64,000 nucleotides of DNA from Diploscapter coronatus (Eukaryota > Nematoda > Chromadorea > Rhabditida > Rhabditidae). The stretch covers positions 69,897,201-69,961,200 of the forward strand of contig OZ038422.1 in assembly GCA_964036155.1 (NCBI GenBank), given 5' to 3'. Below, piece by piece: positions 30,030 to 39,780 of the stretch (its first letter is position 1; every line of letters starts with the position of its first letter). Below the pieces are notes generated by a model, which saw only the letters and a list, made by a program, of their open reading frames with translations, made no database searches and was not told the origin of the DNA. The translations under genes and the position numbers were made by a program.

Positions 30030-33000
30030 TTACTCCAAATTTGTGGGTACAGGACAAATATCATTCAAACTATCAGAGTCGGAGTCTTCATGAGCTTCGA
30101 GGTAGCCGTAATAATTCGTTATCATCAGGAGACATTTGGAAATCTCCGATTTTAGCTGAAAAATCAACTCTTTCAGTGAGTGAATAATACTCGCCTCATC
30201 AAATGATAATCGATCCTCAGGATTCATATTCCAGCATTTTTCCATCAGTTCATACCTAAAAATCAAATGTTATTCAGGAAAAGATCATGCCTCACATTTC
30301 ATCAGGACACAATTCTGGTTTCGGAAGTCGCTTTCCTTCTTTTAAATAAGTAATCAAATCTGACGATGCAATGTCTTGGTAGGGTCGTTGTCCTAGAGAG
30401 TAAAATTCATAGAGGGTCACACCAAATGACCAGCTAAATGATTATCTTATAAAAAAAAATCGTCCAATCTTTGATAATTACACATCGCTCTTCGATGAAA
30501 ACTCGGAATTAGAAAATGCTTTGGGAGCCGTCCACTTCAGAGGCAGCAATCCTCTCACCACTTTATCCGATTCATCGCTTTTGATGGCTAATCCAAAGTC
30601 AGCTATCTGCAACAAGATCACAAACTGATTACCAACTCTCGAAACTATTATACATACCTTTGCCTTGCAGCTTTTGGTCAAAAGAACATTTCTTGCTGCT
30701 AGATCGCGGTGCACAATATCTTTAGAGGCCACATAACTCTGAATTGATCAAGAATGATGAATGAGTGAGAACTGAGAATCTATTACCATTCCGTCGCAAA
30801 CTTGCCAAGCAAATGACGTGATTTCTCGAATACCGATAGCTCCACTCTGGACTCTAAATACTTGCAACCTGAGATATTAAAGTCATTTACCTTGAAATTT
30901 TCTTCATTATCGGTAAGGTATTTCAGAATGTCGCCTAGTTTACAGTACTCGAGTATCATCAAGGGAACGAATTTACTGGGTACATAGCCGTACATGCTGA
31001 ATGTCAAAACCATGATTTATGAAGACTTTGAAATTCAACTCTTACCTAACAATATGCAGATTATATTCGAGTCGTTTCATAATTTCAATTTCTCGACAAA
31101 AGTCATCATGATCTCGATCAGTTGCATGTCCTTGAAGACGTTTCACTGCCACCTGAAATAAATTCATAAAGCTGGCTTTACCATTTCAAAGGCTACTTCG
31201 ACTACGTCCTTTTTTGAATTCGAATGCAAATGAACTTCGATATTACGGCTAATCTCAAATAGGGGAATCCGACCTATTAATTTTCATTTCTTTATTCGGA
31301 ATGATAGATGGAAATTATTCGAACCAGACACAAATCCAACATAAACCTCGGAAAATGCTCCCTTTCCTAGTAGTCGATCCTCTTGAGTCTCCACTTTTGA
31401 TGGTTCGATCATCCAAGCGTCCCTATAATTCATTTTCTAATTAGATATTCGAGCATTCGTACAGACCTTTTTAACTTCGAACAATTAATGTATTCGTTAC
31501 GATGCTTAGAGCTGCTAAAATTAAAGAAAGCACATTTTGTTTAACAAATTGATTACCTTAAATGCTTTGAAACGAATATGTTGATGCGTTTCCGTCTATA
31601 GTAAATCGTACAAACGACGAATATGATAGATAAGACAAATACCATTGAAATAGAGACAATTAGGGCTACTGGTATTTATTACTTATCATGAAATATTGCC
31701 AAATGATCTCACCCATTTTTCCGTAATCGGTAGATGAAGTAGGAGTTGGCTGTAAATTCTTAGTATGAAAGTATCACAAAATCACTAAAGAAACGTATTT
31801 ATGGGGTAATCGAATATGTCTATCATAAATCTGAAGCTCTTTCCTGGTGTAATGACATTCTGAGCGACATACAAACGCTCAAAAATGAAGATTTTCTATA
31901 CACAAGATGGGCCATAATTGTAGTTAGAGGGCGCAAGTGCCGTCCACTCAGTAAAGACAAAATCAAAGTGATTTTTCGTCATTTAAAAAAAAAAAAATTA
32001 CGAAATTATGTTCTTTTTTCACTATTACATAAGCCTAAAGAAAATTTTTGCGCTCAAATTGCAAAGTAGGCCGGCTTATCATATTACCACGAAAAGGGAT
32101 TATCAAAAATTTAGAATGTTCCAGAAACAAGCAGAGAAATTCAAACAAACGTCCTTACAAAGCCGTTCTCCCTTTGAAATAGCCTTTGCTCTGTTGTGTG
32201 TAAAGACAGAGAACGCTTTTCTCCTTGCGAAAATCGCCAAGCAAAGAGATTTTCGAATACCATCTTCAAAAATTCATATCTTTGGTTAACACTGATCCGT
32301 TTTTCATGCGGTTTTTGCTATAATCCTGTCTAACCCTACAGATTCCTAGAAAAATACTCCCATGACTCGGTCTTCACATCGGGAATATTACTTGCGCCCT
32401 TTAATTTTACCTGGGCATCTTGATCTTCGGGCAAACGACCTAAAATCATTATAAATTAAGTTGATCATCGGGTCATCTGGAAGCTTCGTAAAATCGTATT
32501 ATGGACTGTGAGGAAGTAGATATTGTACACTTTGCATCTCTTTCTCCTTAGACTCAACCCCCTCGAAATAGCATGCGCCCTGAAGAGACGGAAGAGATAG
32601 CAAAGAGAAGGAGAAGGACACAGTGAGGGAAAGAAGAGGCGTAGCTCGTACAAAAAAGAGTGCAATATCCACTTCCTCACAGTCCATAATAACACAAGTT
32701 TAGCTAAATCCAACTAAATTATAAATAAAGATAGTAAATGTTATCGAAGTTCTAACAGCCAATCGAAGGCTGGCACTATAACGACGAACGAGCTCGCTCG
32801 CTCGCTCGCTCGTTATTCTACTTTATTTAATATGAATATTATCATTGATGGCTTGGTGAAATCACTCCAACATACCGAACGTGCTCCATCGGTTCAAGGA
32901 TGGATCGTATTCTTGAATGGACCACACATTTTTGCTTCGTCCCGCAGTTTCCCATCCACCGATAACATACATTTTGTCATTAGCGTCCGCCATCCAGGTA

Positions 33001-35965
33001 TATTGACTCTTTATGGGCATATCAGCGATCTTTTTAGAAAATACAGCTCTTCCGTTTTTAGTCCAGAACGCTTTACATGTTCTAAATAACCAACAACGTT
33101 TTTCGGCTTCCTCTAATTGGCGTTGTTTGATCACCGTCATCAATTGTGCTTATTACAGGATTTAGGAATTAGGAAAAAGGGAAAAATTGTCGATAAAATT
33201 CGGTGACCAAGCACATTCGACGACAATGATCAGGCGGTGACAGATACAGGTAGTCTTTTCCTTATTTCTGCCAAATAAAAATCCTTAAGATCGTTATCAC
33301 TTACTTCAAAACTTTTCCTTCAGTATTAGTACCTCCGCAGATGAACACCTTGTTCCTAACACAGACGTAGCCAGCATAGGTCCTGTTGCCGTCCATTCTG
33401 CCAATTTCTTCCCATTTACTTTCAGGCTTTCTATCATATTCGAATATTTTAAGATCGCACTCAATGGTAACATCGACAGCTGCAATTTTAAATATCTAAA
33501 AATATCACCATATATTGCCAATGACTGACAACTTGAGAAAAAATAAACGATGCGCAAATTCGAATCTGCAAAGTGTGCATTACGTAATATCAAATGATCG
33601 TCAAAGTCATTCCTAGATTCGATAAAATATTGTTTATTAGTTTACAAACAACATGCCAATTTCTATACATCAAATTTTCGTTCCTTTTATTTTGTCTCAA
33701 GTTATCGGTCATTGGCAATAATAACTGATGAATTATACAAATGGCTGAAAGCATATTATTCTAAATAATAAAATTTACCGAATATTCTATTCTGGCATTC
33801 AATAAAGTTAGCAAAACCCATTTTACAGTTCTCTGGGAAACTCGGACCAGATTTCCATTCGCCTGTACCATTTACCTAAATTTCTTAATCGATTTGAATG
33901 AATTGAACATGTGTTCTAAACGTGCCTGATAACTTGTGGTATTCGAATTAATATACCACAATTCATCTCCAAATCCCACTAATGTGTCCCTTGCGGACAT
34001 GACATTTTGAGGCAAATGATCTGAAATATAAAAATTTAGTAAAGGCTAAAAGTTGTGAATTTAATTTAATAATAACCAAGTGTTTTCTCCTTCTTCGTAA
34101 TTGCATCATACAATTGTATTTTAGCGACTTTTTGCCGATCGCTCGTTTTATACATCGCATAAAACTGAAATTATTTCGTAAAGAATATTGTATCAACTAT
34201 TTTAACACATGATCAGATTCTTACCTTGTTTTTTCTATTACTGACCACTTGATAATATCTCGAGTCGTCAAAAGAGCCAGCATCAGTAACTTCGTGATTT
34301 AAACCAACCATATCTAATGCACGCACATGACCTTCCTCATAATCTGAAAATAGATAATATTCTGCTTAAAAAGTTCGCAAATCAATAATCAGTAAGAATT
34401 TATGATATTATTCTTCACGCTGACCATAAAAATACGTTGTGCGTGTTGTAATAATCTGAAAATAGTTGTTAATTGTCATTAAAATGCTCATTTTGATACA
34501 AACCTTATCAACCTTGCTATGATCGGAAATGTACTTATGAGTCCGGTACCAAGAATCAACTACTTCTTGGGAATAGTTGCCAAATAGTTCCTTAAATTTG
34601 CTTATAATGACTGCTTGAACCGTCCCTTTCGCAGAGGCTTCGATTATCTGGTCTCGAATTTTATCATCCAATTCTTTCACCTGAAAACTTATTCATTTTC
34701 TTTGGGCATTATAATTGCATGGACTAATTCATAAAAGGTCTTTTGTATTCCACACCAGAGTTGGTCAAAGACTAAAATTTTAAAAACTCTAAGTCAAAGA
34801 CAACGGTAAGGCTTTGTCCAGTCCTATTCCAGAGGGAAGAAGGGGAAAAGAAAAAAAGTGTGGGTGTGGAATACGAGATCGTCATAAAATACAAAAAGTA
34901 AATTTCAAATAAAACTCGATTTTTATATTCGCGTAAAAGTTACCACACGCGATGCATTCTTTTCGATCGATTTTTCGACAAACTCATCGTTGTCCTCTAT
35001 AAATACCATATAACGATCCTTTTGTCCTTCCTAAATTCTCATGTTCAAGTACAGAATTGTAAAATTCGTAAACAAGTCATAGTCGATTCGTCATTTCAAA
35101 AATGCAATGAAAATATCATCAATCTGGAAGTTTGAATTCTAGTTATCATGCGAAACGAAAATTTAGGAATAATAGGGTAGAATACGGTATCGTTTCTTCA
35201 CAATATTTCGAACAGTCGTTAAATTTTCGGATCAAAAATCGTGAAAACTTCAAGTTGCTCATTATTATTGCGAGTTTTAAATTTAAATAGCCCAATACCC
35301 AAAGCTCATCGTCGGTAAGAATTATTTCTTCCCCCGAAGCCTCGGTCGACTCTTTTAATAATTGTAGCACTAATGGTTGAATTTTCTTGAGTCTATCTTC
35401 AGGTGTATCAGTATGTTTTCGTATCGTCTCCCAAATCTAAAATATAATATTTACATTTGAAGTATTTTATTATTATTTCATATATTTGAAAGAAAATTAT
35501 CCTGCATTTTTTTTTACAATAATCACACTTAAAACAGTACCACTTTTAAATCGAATATCTTTTGGAATTATTCTGCACTATCTCAATTTTCAATAGCACT
35601 TTTACCTTCTTTTCTATCTGAAATTGATCGCCAGAAAGCTTTACTTGATCTGACATTTTCAATAACAACTCTAAAATGGCATTCGAAATTATAAATTAAA
35701 TCGAAAAAGAAACTAACCATTAATAATATCATCGATGGATGAAACTTCTATCTCCTGTGGTTTAGTGACATTCGAATTGTCATAACGAGGAGTTGTGGAG
35801 AATGCCTTTGTGCCTTCAGTGTTATTAGGCAAGGCCGTTGATTGTGGCTCTTCCTCTGGTCTACACAAAATAACAATAAAAAGTCTTACGAAAAACTTAC
35901 TGGGTAAATGCTAGATTTAGTACTGTGAAAAGTAAGAATAATGAAGATCTCCAATGAAATACCAT
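30030..35965 (-). CDS. Kelch-ectodomain receptor tyrosine kinase, copy 1
   Basis: Multi-exon gene. The first exon (35,901-35,965) encodes a signal peptide (WRSSLFLLFTVLNLAFT). Next come an acidic/Asn-glycosylated stretch, a helical segment, and kelch blades in exons between about 34,350 and 32,860 (GEWKSGPSFP; NKVFICGG; DKMYVIGGW...EYDPSLNRW). A 29-nt exon (32,411-32,439) carries the frame to the stalk exon PTPTSSTDYGKM (31,713-31,749), the TM/RRKR exon (31,557-31,665) and a juxtamembrane exon. The kinase shows GKGAFSEVYVG, VAVK, HRDLAARN, ADFG and LPLKWTAPKAF, ending at a stop at 30,030. Phases agree from signal peptide to P-loop, except for one GC donor near 33,931. One kinase junction near 30,870-30,905 does not stay in frame, and the APE motif reads APK, so this copy may be impaired. 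Alternative: two adjacent genes, but the kinase has no other start. Confidence 0.72.
31928..32400. mobile_element. MITE family B inside receptor-kinase intron, copy 1
   Basis: 473 bp between AGGGCGCAAGT and its inverse ACTTGCGCCCT, lying in the intron between the 29-nt exon and the stalk exon. It is matched along its length by the inverted copy at 63,196-63,666. The 93-aa frame inside (32,008-32,289) is probably not coding: differences from the other copy are nearly all amino-acid changing, and a one-base difference moves its stop. Confidence 0.8.
32497..32691. mobile_element. MITE family A, copy 2
   Basis: 195 bp with near-perfect ~28-bp terminal inverted repeats: start TATTATGGACTGTGAGGAAG, end CTTCCTCACAGTCCATAATA. 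TA stands at both ends. It lies within an intron of the kelch receptor kinase, beside a CGCT/CTCG microsatellite (32,789-32,814). Confidence 0.88.
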
Positions 35966-37374
35966 ATCTGAATGGAATATATAGAAATGATTTATACTAA
36001 AATAGGTATGTAAGTTTCTAGATCTTTCAGAATTCGCTCATAACTTTAGAAAGAATTATGGAACTTAGATTGTGTCCTACTAAGCTTGACTAGATAATTC
36101 ACAAGCTTTGATTGAGATGATAAAAAAGGTTAGAAAATGATAAAATATCATTCTAACATCGAGATACCGACGTTAATGGATTTATATTTGAAAACTCTAT
36201 GAAAAACAGGGGTGTTAATGTAAGTATTAGCAAACACTAAACTAATGAATTCGAGTCGTTCCAGATCTAATCGATTTTCTAGATTAAATCAGTACGTTTT
36301 TCGTTGTCATTACACGTTGCGTATTAATAATCGGTCTTACAAGGGAACTTTTTTAGGGTCCCATGAAATTTCGGAACGAGAGTAGACTCGTTTGAAAGCA
36401 TCAAATTCTAAGTCGATTCAGTAACTTTCCAAAAAATGAATATTCGCAGCAGGTGGCTAATTTACAAAACCGATTTATTTGTATGGAAAAATGCACGGTT
36501 GCTAATTTCTACAATACCCTCTGTATTACAGAGCTTGTTAGAAAATAGGCACTTTTTCAATTTTTCATTTTTGTTGAAAAGTTACTGAATCGACTCAGAA
36601 TTTGATGCTCTTTCAGACGAACCTACTCTCGTTCTGAAATTCTACGGGACCCTAAAAAGGTCCTCTTGTTAGTATATTTATTGGAGAGAAAGTCGATACT
36701 CATGCAGCAATTAGAAATCGAATTTGGAGTGAAATAATGAATCGTGTAGAAGAGAAACGAGACGAATAGCGCAGTTTTTGGATATCGATTTTCTCTCCAA
36801 TCAATAGTATAAATATCAATTGTCCAGCTACTTTGGCGATGACAATTTTCTATCACGAAATTTTATATTTTGTTTTGTGTGACTAGAAAAGCATCATAAA
36901 TTGGACAGTATTGTTGTCGCACCCTGCAAACACGAAGAATGTCATAAAATTGAAACGAAAAGTGGATTTCGAGAATTTTACGTTTTAATTTTTGATTTTT
37001 TTTTGCAACTGAACATAAACTTGCAATGATGTTGCTCATCAAAATGTAAATTATCAATTTTGATTCAGATATTTTCAGATTGCATCTAAACGATAATGCT
37101 TGATGCAAAATAGATGTTTTTATGATCAAATTACATGGCCTTATTTTTATGATTATCTTTGAACATAAATAAATAGTAAACCAAATTTCAGCTTTTCAAA
37201 TTCGTAATTTACCGTTCTATGAAAATTAATCGACATTAAAAACCCTTATAGATCACTTTAACTATACAAGTGCTAATATGAAAAACTAAATTGTATTTTC
37301 ATTGGATATTTTTCCTGTGCTTGAATAATAAAAAAAAAAACTCAATACCGTAAAAATATTCTCTAATCAAAGCG
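35966..37374. other. Upstream region of receptor kinase copy 1
   Basis: It holds a 335-bp foldback element (36,337-36,671) and, near 36,990-37,030, a third short copy of the block found at 37,375-37,735. I see no other supportable gene. Confidence 0.5.
36337..36671. mobile_element. 335-bp foldback MITE
   Basis: Ends CTTACAAGGGAAC...TTTAGGGTCCC and GGGACCCTAAAAAGG...CTTGTTAG are inverted and pair for about 115 bp per arm (both contain GAACGAGAGTAG and AGTCGATTCAGTAACTTT). No ORF. Confidence 0.85.
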
Positions 37375-37735
37375 TATTTTTAAATATCGATTTTATTGAA
37401 AGTACAAAGATAACTTATCCACAGTAGTCATGAATAATGTAGTACTAATTAAAGTGAAATGTTGTTTTTTGTCATTTGGACGTTTTTAATGGCTGCACGA
37501 TTACGATCTTTCCATCGCCACTCAAAACGCCAGGTTACTTATCGGTGTAAGAATATCGCCATCAAACACAAAAAAAAAATATTTTATACGAAGATTCAAA
37601 GAATTCGATAACGTTTTCCTCTAATCGATTGATAAATATCATTGCAAGTTTATGTTCAGTTGCAAAAAAAAATAAAAAAATGACCGACGACAATATGTGT
37701 TGAAAGTCGTTATTTTCAAAAGTACACAACGCGCA
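37375..37735 (-). repeat. Conserved ~360-bp block upstream of receptor kinase 1
   Basis: About 85-90% identical by eye to 60,685-61,040 in inverted orientation, so it is upstream of both receptor-kinase copies in the same relative orientation. In both copies one frame reads TFENNDFQ, FFATEH-x-LAMIF and EENVIEFFESSY before a shared TGA, with conservative changes, which suggests an old coding piece. A shorter third copy (TTGCAACTGAACATAAACTT) lies at about 37,000-37,030 on the plus strand. Confidence 0.7.
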
Positions 37736-37841
37736 AGTTTTGATAGGAATATCAGTTTTGAAGAAAAGAAAAATTGAATAAAATATTTGAGATAATATAG
37801 AAATTTTCAAATCCAATATAAAATGTTTAAAATGACAGTTT

Positions 37842-38158
37842 ATTGTTAAAATTAACCGAGGGGCGGCGTAGCGCAGTGGTTGTGTGTTACTGCCTACAGC
37901 TAGGGCTCAAGTTCGCCCCCCGCTCCTCACCCAAACCAAGGGGGTTAAGAAATGTTGGTAGTGGATAAAACCACGAAAAATTCGCCTAAAATCCCTCGGC
38001 TGTTGCACACAACAACAGTCTGTCCTCGGGCCGGGCCACTAGTCCTGTGTGACTAGGATAGGCCGACCGTGTCCCATTACGGGCTGAGGGTAGCCGACCC
38101 CACCCAGTGGGAATAATAAGGCTAGGAAGAAAAAAAAAAAATTGTTAAAATTGACCGA
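37842..38158 (+). mobile_element. tRNA-derived SINE with target-site duplications
   Basis: The body 37,860-38,140 starts with a tRNA-like head: A box TAGCGCAGTGGT and B-box-like AAGTTCGCCCCCC. A non-tRNA body follows, then an A-rich tail (AAGAAAAAAAAAA). It is flanked by an 18-bp direct repeat differing at one base: ATTGTTAAAATTAACCGA (37,842-37,859) and ATTGTTAAAATTGACCGA (38,141-38,158). The near-perfect duplication indicates fairly recent L1-type insertion. Confidence 0.92.
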
Positions 38159-38167
38159 CTGATTGCA

Positions 38168-38792
38168 GAAGTCGATAGTCGAGGACATCGTGGGCTCGTC
38201 TGGAGTGTCTGTGGTAGGGAATGACAAAGAAGGGGCACAAGCCATGTCTCCGATTGTTACTGCAAGATCTCATGATCAGTGAGTCATGTGTTCTCATTTC
38301 AAACCAGTTCAAAGATTCTTCCTCCAAGCTTTCGATTATTCTATCAAAATGATGATGATTAAAGTGTTGATTATTGAAGATTGAACGAGATTCTTCAAGT
38401 ATTCATCTGATTGAGGAACCTATATTTTCTAGCTAGTTGATTTTAATATTGTTCATCTTCTTTAATCTGCATAAAGGACTTTGCAAAAAGGTTCAAGGCA
38501 GGACTCGCAAACGGGACTCAGAACACACGAAAACAAGGGCAACGAAAAAGCTATCTCCCGTTATAAAGCACCTCCAAATCTCGCTATCCCTCCTCGACTA
38601 ACCAGTCTACCCACTCCTTTGCCCCATTCCAGTCTCGATCCACAAATGACAACATGAAAACCTGCAGCAAGGCTAACGTTTCTTCCGATCGTTTGTGGGC
38701 CTTGCCAAACCGAACTCCTCAACAACAGGCTGGAAAGGATGGAAGAAAGGACGGCAAAGCAGGGAGACAACAAATAATAACCACATGAGAAA
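38168..38792 (+). CDS. Possible exons of an unrecognised gene
   Basis: After TTGCAG at 38,163-38,168, a frame KSIVEDIVGSSGVSVVGNDK runs to TGA near 38,283. Near 38,490-38,650 a Pro/Ser-rich frame (YKAPPNLAIPPRLTSLPTPL) and then another (NVSSDRLWALPNRTPQQQAG) to about 38,790 look coding by composition. I cannot join them in one frame, so they could be remnants or end exons of genes outside my model. The SINE sits directly upstream, in the presumed intron. Confidence 0.25.
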
Positions 38793-39757
38793 GTGGACGA
38801 AAACAAACTCAGAAACAAAGCCAAACCTCGTGGATAGATATTTGGACAAGCAAACACAATCTGATGCCATCTGATCGATCCCTCTACTCATTCCGATAAT
38901 ACATAAATAAATACAAAGATCAAGGCGTATCTACTTTTATTTTTCTTCATCTTATTATTTCTTCAGCTATTTGAAAGTTTATTAGAGACTTCGAGCCAGT
39001 TTTGACGTTTTTGAATTTCGAATATTTTTGCAGCTTGTTTTTCATGCGATGGGGGCATTCTTGCTTATCAGATGTGAAGTCTCTGAAGTACAACTTTTTT
39101 GTGTCTGGCAAGTTTCCGTTTTGTATTAGTTGATCGTGTAGATTTCTTGTGGTGCATTTTAACATTTCATCTTGCTGCTTATGCACATCCTTTTGTGTCT
39201 TCGGCCTTTCAGTCTTCATTTATTCCCTCAGGAGCATTTCCTTCTTCCCCTTTCTCTTCCATCGTTGTGCCGACTCTTCACGTTGCTCTTTCTTTCTTTC
39301 TCTTTCCATTCTCCATTCTCCATTCGCCATTCTTCTTTCCCCTTTCCCGTTTCGAGTATCTTTTGGTGAAAAGCCGAAATGGAAGCAGAAGCAGAAGCAG
39401 TATGCAGGGCAGCAACTCTGAAGCAGAGCTCTGTCCTCTGCATGCCTGCCCTGCGGCAGTATTCCAAGCCCCTCCCCCCTGCCCATTCGGCTCAATCCAT
39501 ATCTGCCAGTCCTCTGTCCTCTCTACCCGTTCTCTCCCTCCCTTCTTCCCGTCCCGTCCCGTCCCGTCCTCTCTCCCCTTCCCCTGGTCATCAATGTCTC
39601 CATTCATTTTCCCCCTGCCTTCATCACCCTACATGTCCATTGTCCATTTCTGCCTTTTCCTGTTGCAATGCAAAAATCGTCACGTTTAACGGATTAATGT
39701 GTTTTCACTCGAAATGCTCATTCATGAGATCTTTCGACTAATTCAATAGAATTTCAG
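38793..39757. other. Pyrimidine-rich low-complexity stretch
   Basis: Mostly C/T-rich DNA (about 39,170-39,680), with a CCCGT microsatellite at 39,548-39,570. Long overlapping frames on both strands arise from biased composition. This is presumably intron or promoter of the CXC gene. Confidence 0.5.
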
Positions 39758-39780
39758 GAAACCTGGAGAGAACAGAGAGA

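Noticed and set aside
32008..32289. 93-aa ORF repeated at 63,272-63,586
   Set aside because: Part of a MITE; replacement changes dominate between the copies, so it is not under coding constraint.
38947..39219. 90-aa Lys-rich minus ORF
   Set aside because: Composition could be coding, but there is no splice partner, domain or second copy to support it.
39099..39741. Overlapping 65-196-aa ORFs on both strands
   Set aside because: Produced by pyrimidine-rich low complexity; amino-acid composition is Ser/Pro/Phe noise.
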